From: Lactarius indigo
Taxonomy: Eukaryota > Basidiomycota > Agaricomycetes > Russulales > Russulaceae
Assembly (NCBI GenBank): GCA_025766275.1
Contig: JAFKAC010000022.1
Coordinates: 496,001-560,000, forward strand
Reading direction: 5' to 3'
Length of the DNA: 64,000 nucleotides
Shown here: positions 32,871 through 42,295 of the stretch, piece after piece
Position numbering within the stretch: the first letter of the stretch is position 1
How the letters are laid out: every line of letters begins with the position of its first letter
Translations under genes and position numbers: made by a program
Notes under the pieces: model-generated
The model's input: only the letters and a program-made list of their open reading frames with translations
The model's database searches: none
Told to the model about the DNA's origin: nothing

Positions 32871-34457
32871 AAAATCCTTCTCAGCAAAGGCTTTCTCTAC
32901 GAGCAGTGCTCGCACTTCCTCACTCTGTGCCATCAGAGTCCCCCACATCTCATTTGCTAGTTCCTCTTTGGTTTTTGTGGTGGATGGTGCAGAGGGTGTA
33001 GTTGATGCTTCTGCGAGTTTGGCTGGTTTGTCAGGGCAGTTCCGTGATATGTGCCCCTGTTTCTTGCAACGGAAACAGCGCCCTTCTGCTTGGAGCTTCT
33101 GTTTTTCGGTTTCAGTGAGGGCTGCTCTTCCTGCAGCTCCTCTTTGAGTTCTTCCTATGTCCATCGCATTTGGGTCACGTGGTTTGACTTTAAAGGCATT
33201 GTTCCATTGCCCTTTTGTGAATCCGGCTTTAGTTTCTTTTTTGATTCCGAAGCGATTTTGGAGATTGATGAAGTCTTGATGGTGCTTTCTGGCTGATTGG
33301 GTCCATTCTTTCCAGTCATCTGGGTGGTCGAACTGTATGATGTTCCTGACCAGTTTTTCAGGTAGACCCCGTGAGAAAATATCCAGGGTTCCTTCTTCGT
33401 CTGCACCATATCCTGCCTTCTTTGCAAGGGCAGTGAACTGAGCAATATAGGTATCAAGGTCTCCATTCTCCATTTTGACTGCTTGGAGTGCCTTCTGTGC
33501 CTTCTGCTTTTCCGCAACGTCGGTGTAAGCAGCCTGGAAGCGATCTAGGATGGTGATCCACAGGTCTTCTTCTGTTGTAGCCCGTCCTCCAGCAAGTTCA
33601 TCAGTAAGCCAGTCACTTTGTTCCATAACCCAGTCATCAACCAAGTCTCCTCGTATTAGGGAGAGGAAGACAATGCATCTGAGATAGGGGTTTCTCATTT
33701 GCTCGATTGATCCATTGAGGGCCCGGTAGAAGGTGAACTCCTTTAGGAATTTCTTGCTGTGGGCTCGGTCTCCAGTGAATTCTTTTGGTGGTAGGCCTGT
33801 TAATTTATCTCCGGCAGGAGGGGGGGCTAAAGGTGGGGCTCTTCCAGCAGGGATTCCTCCACCGCCTCCACCTCCACCTCCGCCTCCACCTCCACCTCCA
33901 CCTCCACCTCCTCCTTTGCTACTGCCACCTCCACTAGGGGTGTGGGTGATCGAGGTGTTGATTTGTGTGGCTGTGCTTGTCATTTTAATGCTTGAGTTTG
34001 TTGGTGTTCGAGCACCTGAATCTATGGGTTCTTGTGGGGCTAAAGAGGGGACACCTGACGTAGCTTCCACTGATGCAACAGGGGATTGATGTTGATCCGA
34101 ATCCTGAGCAGGTTCTTCTGTATCTGAGTCGACAACTATGCCAACTGGGTTGTTTCTATATGGACCAAGTCCGAATTCTAGTGGTACTGGTTTGACAGAG
34201 AACCACTTGTGGTCTTTGGATGATTGTGCGATGACTACCCAAAGTCGTTTGTCTTCTATGTATTCAATAGGAATATATCCGTTGTCTTCTTTGCTCCAAA
34301 CGTAATATCCTTCAGTTTCGTCGTAGGTTTTCCAGATGGCTACTCCCTTGATGTTGTCAGAGAGATCGTCTTCTGTTCTTCTGGTGATGAATTCTGGTTT
34401 GAACTGGGAACGGCTCCTGCTTCCTAGTTTTGAAGCCAGGGTGGAGAGACTCGACTT
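32865..34457 (-). CDS. Gypsy 2 Gag polyprotein with ATG-less N-terminal extension
   Basis: The open frame begins immediately behind the LTR (TAA at the LTR end, then ATT AAG TCG) and runs to TAG at 32867-32865, about 530 residues. No in-frame ATG occurs before the one in NSSIKMTS, and the leader from the presumed RNA start lacks ATG altogether. The first 130 residues carry a GYYVWS ... YIPIEY ... LWVVIAQ ... KWFSVKPVP block shared with gypsy 1. A long poly-Gly tract (33857-33914), the Gag core (FTGDRAHSKKFLKEF) and one CCHC knuckle CFRCKKQGHISRNC follow. How translation starts is unresolved: non-AUG initiation or leader splicing. Confidence 0.85.
   Translation of the reverse strand, partial: KSSLSTLASKLGSRSRSQFKPEFITRRTEDDLSDNIKGVAIWKTYDETEGYYVWSKEDNGYIPIEYIEDKRLWVVIAQSSKDHKWFSVKPVPLEFGLGPYRNNPVGIVVDSDTEEPAQDSDQHQSPVASVEATSGVPSLAPQEPIDSGARTPTNSSIKMTSTATQINTSITHTPSGGGSSKGGGGGGGGGGGGGGGGGGGGIPAGRAPPLAPPPAGDKLTGLPPKEFTGDRAHSKKFLKEFTFYRALNGSIEQMRNPYLRCIVFLSLIRGDLVDDWVMEQSDWLTDELAGGRATTEEDLWITILDRFQAAYTDVAEKQKAQKALQAVKMENGDLDTYIAQFTALAKKAGYGADEEGTLDIFSRGLPEKLVRNIIQFDHPDDWKEWTQSARKHHQDFINLQNRFGIKKETKAGFTKGQWNNAFKVKPRDPNAMDIGRTQRGAAGRAALTETEKQKLQAEGRCFRCKKQGHISRNCPDKPAKLAEASTTPSAPSTTKTKEELANEMWGTLMAQSEEVRALLVEKAFAEKDFS
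32871..32877 (-). promoter_or_regulatory. Candidate -1 frameshift heptamer GGATTTT at gag/pol
   Basis: The Gag codons are AAG GAT TTT TCG TAG, giving G_GAT_TTT three codons before the stop. The -1 frame has a TGA upstream, so the shift must occur in the last six Gag codons, and this is the only slippery run there. It is non-canonical in the first triplet but resembles the GGATTTA site known at retroviral pro/pol, and it aligns with GGGTTTT of gypsy 1. Confidence 0.6.
33857..33914 (-). repeat. GGT/GGA/GGC microsatellite encoding poly-Gly in Gag
   Basis: A perfect or near-perfect run of glycine codons (CCACCT/CCGCCT on the plus strand) encodes about 20 Gly in Gag. A shorter Gly run is in the same place in gypsy 1 Gag. 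Confidence 0.9.
34447..34457 (-). other. Self-primed primer-binding site of gypsy 2
   Basis: AAGTCGAGTCT on the minus strand starts 2 nt after the LTR end (LTR edge at 34460). It is perfectly complementary to LTR positions 34699-34689 (AGACTCGACTT). Length, gap and position are the same as in gypsy 1. Confidence 0.72.
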
Positions 34458-34459
34458 AA

Positions 34460-35143
34460 TGTAACGTTACAGTAGGAACGTTCAGCTCGGCGTGAGCAAG
34501 TCTGGTCTTTCTATGTCAATGAGCGAGGGGTCAGCCGATAATGGCAAGGTTTAAGTGGTTAACAAGGATCTCAGAGTATGACACAATACTCAAGATGTGA
34601 GAGGAGTTCAGGGGTTCAAGAGGTTCGACGGTTCAGCAGAGAGTTACCCCAAGGGAATGGGAAAACAATGTATACTGTGATGGTAAAGAAGTCGAGTCTA
34701 AGGATACAAGCTACCTAGGGCCACGACTTATATAGAAAAAGGTTTGTTTGTGCGGAACAAACAAATAGCGCAATCCGCAGCAAGTGTGAGAAGTAACACA
34801 GCAATCCGCAGCAGGCACGGGAAAAAGAAGAAGGTGTGCACAGCTATCCGCAGTAAGTGTGGGAAGAAACAAGGATATAAAAGGCAAGTGAGACATGTCT
34901 CAGTTTCAACAAAAGTGAGACACCTGCCATAAAAGGGTGCATTTAGCCCAAGTATAGTAGTAATAAAGACTTATAAGGACAATGAGTGTCTCATTGTCTC
35001 ACTTTGCACTAGGAGAGAATCTTAAGGCTCCTAGTGCGCAGCAAGTCCGAAAAAGGGAAAACCACGAAAGGAAAGACTTTCCCGCGAACGTAAGTGTAAG
35101 TAAGAAATTAAGGTGAAGTTGAAAACAAGTCCAGTCCGTAACA
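34460..35143 (-). repeat. 5' LTR of gypsy 2
   Basis: 684 bp, outer edge followed by CGGAT at 35144-35148. One difference from the other LTR. Confidence 0.95.
34689..34737 (-). promoter_or_regulatory. TATA box and self-primer at the presumed gypsy 2 RNA start
   Basis: CTATATAAG (minus strand, about 34735-34727) lies about 30 bp before AGACTCGACTT (34699-34689), the 11-mer that matches the primer-binding site. The spacing is that of a TATA-directed start. Confidence 0.65.
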
Positions 35144-35347
35144 CGGATGATATACACTACTTACAATTACCGCCGACGGCATACACCTTCTCCCTGGCTC
35201 TCCACCGTCTTCTCCTCGGCGTTTACGTATCCCTCTCAGGCTTTCTCCACGGCTTTTACGTTTCCCTCGAATCTAGTCTACAAATTGCTAATTTGATACG
35301 CAAGAACCGCCCTGAAAATCACTTGGGATTTGCACGCGTTGTACACG

Positions 35348-37930
35348 ATGTCGTTTACGCCTGGTCCCATGACGGAATTGCTCCATTCTCAGCTAGGCGA
35401 CGGTTGCTTCTCAGACACTGGTTCTACCAATTACCACACTAGGGAGGCCCCTCGTTCTCTAGATACTGGTTCTACCGGTTACCACACTAGGGAGGCCCCT
35501 CGTTCTCTAGACTCTTATATGCTAGCTCGCGATCCGCATACTCAGTCATACCACCACCCACCTACCTCACTCTGGTCGCCTTACCCTGGGCCGAAAGATA
35601 CTGACACCCCCCCCAGAGAGGCCTCACACGGTCGACATTCGGTCAACGCCTCCGGGTCATTCCATATGAGATCCCAGGTAAGTGCAAGCACCCGTTGTTC
35701 GCACCTAATTACTATTGTCGCAGGAAAAAAATCGCATCCTCTCCCAAGCCACTCATGAGGACCTCTTCGGCGCACAAAACCCCGTATATATGCACCTATA
35801 CACGGAGAACATCAAGCTAACCGCAAGCCTCGAGACCCTCGAGTAAGTCCGCTGTCACTCGTCCAGAGGATAATCTTACAGTATGTAATTACAGGAAAGC
35901 GATTCAGGGGATCGCCTCCAGAGCCCCGAACCCGCCTGCCGCCAATATCGACGAGATCGACGAACCCCCCTCCGACATGGATCCTGCGGATTTCCCCGCG
36001 ATCAACTACTGGTTCAAGCATCAACAAAGAGCGGAATTCAATCGACGAAAGGAGTTCTCATCAAATGGTTCCGTGCGCAGAGGACCAGCGGCCACAGGTG
36101 AAAACCGGCAATTTTGGTTCCTCGAGTACGAAGACGGGACGATGTTGGATGGTCATGAGGTGGCCAACATACGGGCCTACTCCCAAGAAATCTGGGCATC
36201 TATGTGCAATAAATACAGACCGATTGGACAGCCGTGGGGGAAGGTGAAGCCGTGGCGTCACCGAGAGTACTGGCGGAGGGTCGAAGCTAAGTACCCTATC
36301 CTCCGACTCTGCGACTCTCACTACAAGGCCAACTCCATCCCAACAATCGACTACACCCACTGGTACCAGATGCGATACCCCAACAACGAGACTCCCACTG
36401 ATAGCGTTCGGAAACGCTCACATACTGCAAGCCCCGCGGTGGCCCGGAAATCACGCCGGATTGGTCGTAGCTCGGGTCCCAGGTCACGCCGACAGATCGT
36501 TGATGACGACGAAGAGGAAGAGGACTTCAACTTCGATGAGGAAGAGGACGTCGACGAGATCATCGATGATCCCACCCCATCCGTTTCTTCTCCATCCCGC
36601 CCTCCAGTGCGACCCAAGGCACGCGCTGTCGCTCGGCGCACGCGTAGCACGTCTGCAACATCGCCCTCCACTTCTCGACCCAATACACGCTCTGGCACTC
36701 GGCGCACACATGGTGCGTCCCCCATGTCGCCCTCCACTTCTCGATCCAATGCGCGCTCTGGCACTCGGCACACACGTGGCGCGTCCCCCATGTCGCCCTC
36801 CACTTCTCGTTCCAATGCACGCTCTGGCACTCGGCACACACGTGGTGCGTCTCCCACGTCGCCGTCCACTTCTCGTCCGACCCTCGACTCACCAATCTCG
36901 ACCATCGCCCCTTCCACCCAACCTGCACCACCCATTGTGCCTACGGCAACAGACGGCGGCAACACACCCACCGTGCATGAGGATCAGGGTCCCACGACGT
37001 CTGGTGCCCCCGAAGGTCTGCTGGGACCATCCAATACTCAACATGCTACTGCGACGACTGGTGGCCCTGACACTGAGGTGTCCATAGTACGTCCACTATC
37101 ATCCCACTCGCATTCTACGGGACTAACAACATGCTTTGACGAAGATTATCCCGAACCCACTGTACGTCTCTGCGACCCCACACACCCATTTTCGCTAACT
37201 TGATTCCCAGCGCCGACATCGTCCGGAAGACTCCTGCCCCAACTACCCCTCCAGTACCGCCGTCGGAAGACGCCAACATCCAAACCCAGGAAGGTACGCT
37301 CTTTATGCTATCACAACAACAACAGTTACTGACCACACCCTGCTAGGACCTGCTCCCCGTCCCGACTCAGCCGGCACAAACAACGACGCACAGATGATGG
37401 ACGCAATGGCAAGCACCCCTGACCAAGCTCCGGAAGGTGCACCGTCGACCGCCACCAATGGCGTCCCTGCAAAGCCCGGCCCCGAACGCGAGTCCACCAA
37501 CACAACCGACGACGCGCCGACGACGGCGACGGACACAGTGACGAGTGCTCCAACGCCTGGAGCAGCGTCGTCTGGCGATGCCTCGGAGGCGACCAGCAAG
37601 ACCAATAAGAGCGCCTCGAAGACCAAGACGAAGAAAGCGGGCATCATGCGCCCCGGAAAGAGCACAACTGCGAGGTACGTATCGGGATCATTTCGACCAC
37701 TTGACCTAACACAGCCCCATAGGAACCTCTACGCAATCGACTTCCTCAAGGACCATCAAGTGACATGCGATGAATTTGCGAAGATATGGAACGAGTTGGA
37801 CGAAGATACCTGCATGGTAAGTCATCCATTTCTCACCTGACACGATCTAACCCAATTGTATCTACAGACATATACCCGGCGCGAACTCGAGGGGACAAAG
37901 AAGAAAACTGCTGGCTCGACGCCGGCTTGA
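35348..37930 (+). CDS. Cargo gene 2 of the Plavaka-like element, 741-aa protein of unknown function
   Basis: Eight exons with canonical introns of 46-58 bp: 35348-35677, 35724-35842, 35895-37086, 37145-37161 (17 nt), 37211-37293, 37347-37674, 37723-37816 and 37868-37930. Phases fit throughout (2226 nt). The N-terminal part has two 16-residue repeats (HTREAPRSL). A coiled-coil stretch (LTASLETLEKAI) is followed by a compact domain of about 135 residues rich in Trp and Tyr (FPAINYWFKHQQRAEF, QFWFLEYEDG, KPWRHREYW, YPILRLCDSHYKANSI). Next come a basic region, acidic runs and 22-residue repeats (SPSTSRSNARSGTRHTRG). The C-terminus contains NLYAIDFLKDH. I know similar YPxLRLCDxHxKA proteins only as uncharacterised Agaricomycete families. 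Its location inside the TIRs suggests a transposon-encoded accessory factor. Confidence 0.72.
36660..36888 (+). repeat. 66-nt tandem repeats in cargo gene 2
   Basis: About three and a half copies of a 66-nt unit with core CGCTCTGGCACTCGGC encode SRSNARSGTRHTRGASPMSP-type repeats. Units are multiples of three and highly similar, so copy number can change without a frameshift. Confidence 0.85.
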
Positions 37931-38276
37931 AGACCTCGCTGGAGCCTCGGTCGAATTGGTAGCTTCTTGGTAGTGTAGAATGAATTCTTTTGTCGTGTAT
38001 TGCAGTAGAACGGACTCAGATCAATTGAACTCATTGTAATTCAATTCTCCGCGTTTGTGCATGGTTCAACAACATTCAGTAAGATTCAACGGATATCAAT
38101 AAGATTCAAGGGGCGAAATCAATCGTTGTGCAATTGCATGCAACAAATATCAATTATTTACAATACGCGAATGAATCTGATCGGATATAGTCCGGAAAGT
38201 TGAATTCGATTGAATCAATTCAATCGAATTCATTCCTATCCTGTTTCGTTCATCGGGGTTTTGACTGGGCCTGAAG

Positions 38277-40060
38277 GTCTGAAGCTCAACACGTTCGTGT
38301 CATTTGCCGTATTTTTTTCTCGCCGTCTGCTAATTTATTCCATATGACAGTGTTAGGATCCACACCGGTGTTACATAGACCATCCAGCGAATGCTTTCAA
38401 ACCAAGGGTTGCTGCGATTTTCGGTCAAGTTCAAGTCTGACGAGTCTAGAGGAGACAAGCGCAAACTCAACATTTGTTTGCCTAACTCGGGAATGTCTTG
38501 ATCGAAGGTGGGACCCGAAGATCGCCAAGACGCGGACGGAATTAGAATCGAAGAACCAAGATCGACGAGAATGCCACCTCCGCAGATCTTCTATTTTCGG
38601 CTCCAAAATGCCCGTTCACATTCTACTTTGGCAGCCTTACTTCTAGCCAGCCAGTCTCCCCCCCGACGACTCCTTGCACTATACGGTCCTTCGCGTAGGT
38701 TCAAGCAGTCTCAAAATTACGACATCAAGTCACGCCCGGTCTCATGCGCTCACCATCATCTACGACTTCTTCGACATCTCAGTCCTCCTTCTCGATATCA
38801 CTACGTCGGCGGACAACCACTACTTCCATGTTGTGTTTCCCCAGGGGACAAGGACGCGCCTCCAAGGCCATTTCCCACATCTTCGTTGTCCCGTTGCTCT
38901 GCTCTCATGGCCGCTCGCCATCGCTTCCATCTCCAGATATTCACCGCGCCAGCAGCCTCGGCCGACGTGGCAGCATTATATCCGAGCTGGACATGGCCTG
39001 CACCGACTTTCCCGTCATTCCTTCCTTCCCACGCGTGTCCGAGATGTTCCCGAGCATACCGACAAACATCATCCCGCTCAGCACCCGGTCCCTGTACCAT
39101 ACGCTCCCCACCCGCGCACGCTCGATTTCTTTGCTGACAATACCGATGCGTGTGTCGCACGGCTAGTTGGCGTACTTCACCTCGCAGCGCTTGTGACGAC
39201 CCCTATGCTGCATCCCTACCCGCCCACGCACGGCCCGTCCTTCGTGCTCGCGCTGGCCCTGGTCCTCCGCTCAATGCGCTCTTTCTCGGTGCTGATGCTT
39301 CCGGCCTTCGATGCGGAGCTGCTCGTCGTGGCGCAAGGCACACTTACGCACCTGATGCTGCTTGCTGACATGCTTCTCTATCCGTTCCTCGACGACTTTC
39401 TTACCGCGCCAGCCTGCGCACGTCTCACAAACTTCTCGCTACCCCACTTCATTGGCGTGCCCCCTGCAGCGCAAGACGTCCCACCCGCCGCTGCTCCGCA
39501 CCTTGCGGTGCTCGATAGCAACCCCGGCCTCGCTGCCGCGCTCACACATGTTCTTCTGCCCCGCCGCGTGACGCTACAATCACGAGCGCGCTGTACGATG
39601 GCCCCCGCAGCGCGGCTTTATTTTCCGCGCTCGGTACTCATTGAGGGAGCTCGTTCTCGTTCTCGCACCGGATGAGGATGTGCGTATATGCGAGCGGTTA
39701 TTGGGCGCGCTAGGAAATACGAGTGCGGGGCTCGAGGTACTCGAACTGAGTCTCGACTGCACTTCAGATGAGGTACGCATCAGCTGGCCCCCTCAATAGC
39801 TTTGGTTCTGATCAGTACTAGGTCTCTCTTCAAGCGCTGTACAAGCAGGTCAGCTCGCTATTCCCGCACGTGCAGGCGCTTTGAACGCTCCGCCTGCGGG
39901 CTTCTCTGCTGACCGAGGCTGCGAAGGCGGACGGAGGCCCGTTGCGTCTAACACTATGAGCGCGATCACTGCTGGGATCGGCATTACGCTGCGTCGCCTT
40001 TCCTTAACGGGTACGCGTGAACGAAAGTCGTGTATGATCTTCTTTCTCCCCTCTTTTCGG
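38277..40060 (+). pseudogene. Decayed leucine-rich (F-box-like) gene in the duplicated NLR flank
   Basis: 38277-39100 aligns with 47740-48700, the flank of NLR 2. From about 39150 a leucine-rich product can be read in pieces: LHLAALVTTP, FDAELLVVAQGTLTHLMLLADMLL, LTNFSLPHFIGVPP, PHLAVLD, then in other frames ICERLLGALGN, GLEVLELSLDCTSDE and SLQALYKQVSSLFPHVQAL. Frames change several times and stop codons interrupt, so it is not functional. The pattern resembles F-box/LRR proteins common in Agaricomycetes, but no F-box is visible here. Confidence in the family is low; confidence that it is a broken gene is fair. Confidence 0.5.
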
Positions 40061-40624
40061 ACATTTTCTTTGCGCATACGTTTGTTTCCTCCTTTCCGTT
40101 CACCACACACTACATACGACACGTACTCAGAAACTCATAAACTTGTTAAAACTCTCCCAAATCATGTGCTTCGCTCTTCTGTTGGCCGAGTACAATATAA
40201 TCGGATCACAGCAAAACCTTACGGTGAATAGATATCTGAAAATAGTATAGACAGACTGGTGTTCCCAATTGAAGGTAAATAGATCATATCGAGAGACGGT
40301 ACTCAACTGCACCATAAATTGATTTTAGCGAACTTAATCGAGTTGACCACCATCCTTCTGAACCAGTTTGAAAATTACACATTCCAACTGATTCAATGCG
40401 ACCGCCTGTGTCCCAAGGCCGAGCTCAGCTTTACGCCATGATAAGTTATCCTCTACTTTGCGCCCACGCCCATCCTCCTCGACCGGCCAGCTGCGACAGC
40501 CAACCGAGTCGTGTGCACCAAGTCTGAGTAAAGTGGCGTAAAACTGCGACAGCTGCTCCTTCTTCTTGCCATTTCTGCCAGGTGCCTGCTCTGATGCGGC
40601 GGATGGGACGGCGAAATTTGCTAG

Positions 40625-41732
40625 CTACACGGGCGACGAGAGTCTGGGCCCAGTCGCCATCGTCACGTCTTCGTAATGGGGGTCACACGGCGGGGAATGG
40701 GTGGAACGGAGCAGGCCCAGGTCGCTGAGTAAGGTGGAGAGGAATCGTACGCACTTTTCCTGTGTTGCTGACCATGAGATTGGGTTGGCAGCTTGCACTT
40801 GAGGACCTCGAGCTGCGTGAAGGTGACCGCGTGTCGCAGGACGAAAGGCTACTCTCCGATGGAGGACTGGAAGATGAACGAGAGAGAGCCTGCAGAGGAG
40901 CGGAAAGTGCAGCCGGGTGAGGGACAGCTCGGATGAGGCCCCAACAGGCGCGTCGCTGGGCAGGGTGAACTCCGTGGGGGTATGCTGACTTGGGGCGGGG
41001 ATCATAGGAGGGCAGAGGGTACCCCAGAAATGGCACCAGCGAGCATTAAACACGCATGTGTAAGGGGCGCAGTCTGAGAGAACGGACATCAGAAGGCACT
41101 TCTGAGCTGCTAGAACGGTCTGGAATGAGGGAGATTTGAGGGGGGAAAGGTCCCAAATGCGCAGATTTTCCAGGGAGAGGGACATCATCTTGGGTGGTGC
41201 ACAGATACTGAAGCTAGCTTTGAGAGCGCCGAGGATCGATGCCTGGACAGCAAGGCGACCATGCCCATCGGAACCAAGCAGGTTATCATAGAGCTAGTAG
41301 AGCGTCAAGTTGATGGCCTCGAGCCGGGGAAACTGGTGAATGCGAGAAAATGAACCGGCCAGTTCACAGATGACGTTAGTTCTGACTAGCATGACCCCCA
41401 GGTAAACACAGACAAGTCGTGATTTTGTTGAGGGGATGAAAAGACGCACTATGTTTTAGCCTTCTTCCCTTCCTATCAGCACCTGTGTCGAGATAAGCGA
41501 CTTCCCTAACAAGGGCCGCAATATCCGGGACGTCGAAGAGTTGTCTTATATTTTTGGAGCTATCTCCAGTGGCAATTACAGAAAGGACGCGGAACGCAAA
41601 GGGCGTGGCAATGGCGCAGAAAGTGTGGCAGGCGGCCCGAACGTGGAACAAGTCGCGGACATTGTCGACCTGCTCGAAAATGGCGGTTAGAACTTCGAGA
41701 GGGAGACGGGTGGCTGTGCGACCGGTTCCCAT
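40625..41732 (-). pseudogene. F-box protein pseudogene
   Basis: The first exon (41732 to about 41440) begins MGTGRTATRLPLEVLTAIFE and continues VRDLFHVRAACHTFC, a good F-box. Such proteins are SCF ubiquitin-ligase adaptors. Downstream pieces such as FPRLEAINLTLY, SLENLRIWDLSPL and RWCHFWGTLCP can be joined only across stop codons (TAG after NLTLY, TAG after SSIGE) and frame changes, so the gene is dead. A shorter copy of the same F-box is at 57694-57885. Confidence 0.7.
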
Positions 41733-42295
41733 TTGAGCCTATCCGAGGCGAAATCGTCACTTGCGGTGCCAGGCCAAAAGAGATAATCCATTCTCATTGG
41801 TGCGGGTCCCGGCAATGGGAGTGTCCGGCGCAAGTTCTCGTTCCGGATTCCTGACCACAGTCCGTCATGCCAGCCTTGATGCCAACTTGGAAAGAGACGA
41901 CTCTAGAGTCGTATGTGCCTTTGTAAAGTTGTCGACACCGCAGCCTTATACTATACTTGTTCCTTTGTTAATGAGACTCGCACACATTTAGACCCCAGCT
42001 GTGGGACATTAGGATACCAGCCCCTAGACAAGCCCTATTATACTTCTCATCCTGTTGTCGGGCCTGAGGGTTGCAACACTGCCCAAATAACCCGATCATG
42101 TCCTGAGTTAAGAGAAGTGCGATCCGTGCGAAGTGTCGCAATCTGTCGCGCAGTCCCTTGCAAAATGCAGAACTTCGTACAAGTGTAGGTCAGTACAAAG
42201 TGACAACACGTCGTACAGTACTTTCCAAGTCACGGTGTGAGTATATGAATACCTGCATAAGGGAGCCCCCATGATATCAAGCTGATATATAGAAA
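41733..42295. other. Spacer between F-box pseudogene and NLR 2
   Basis: No gene is supported. The last 60 bp resembles the 3' flank of NLR 1 (TATATGAATACC, TATAGTACTCT), marking the edge of the duplicated NLR unit and probably the NLR 3' UTR. Confidence 0.5.

Larger units (their letters stand above)
27225..35143 (-). mobile_element. Complete, apparently intact Ty3/gypsy chromovirus (gypsy 2)
   Basis: 7919 bp with two 684 bp LTRs and target duplication CGGAT (27220-27224, 35144-35148). The LTRs differ at one site (AACATT versus AACGTT), so insertion was recent. Gag and Pol have no internal stop codons, making this the best candidate for an active element in the window. It is inserted in the interior of the Plavaka-like element. 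Confidence 0.96.
13665..38269 (+). mobile_element. Plavaka-like DNA transposon with cargo genes, hosting two nested gypsy elements
   Basis: Terminal inverted repeats of 21 bp match with one mismatch: CCCAGTCAAAA, then T (left) or C (right), then CCCGATGAA. They lie at 13665-13685 and 38249-38269. A 7 bp direct repeat CCTGAAG flanks them (13658-13664, 38270-38276). The paralogous flank at about 47722-47740 runs through this point uninterrupted, so it is an empty site. Without the two gypsy insertions and their duplications the element is about 8.8 kb. It contains a Tnp2-type transposase (+), a 163-aa gene (minus) and a 741-aa gene (+). Subterminal 150-250 bp are rich in TTGAATT/AATTCAA motifs, as expected for CACTA-like ends. 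The 7 bp TSD is longer than the 2-3 bp typical of plant CACTA elements. Confidence 0.85.

Noticed and set aside
33857..33914. CRISPR-like or regulatory short repeats
   Set aside because: It is a trinucleotide run coding for poly-Gly in Gag. No CRISPR arrays are expected or seen in this eukaryotic sequence.
36351..36971. 206-codon minus-strand frame opposite cargo gene 2
   Set aside because: Shadow of a low-complexity repeat region on the other strand. The plus-strand model has consistent introns and composition.
38508..39675. Long plus-strand frames of 140-333 codons
   Set aside because: They are in several frames, rich in His/Arg/Pro, and not conserved in frame with the paralogous flank at 48000-48700. 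Best explained as a decayed gene.
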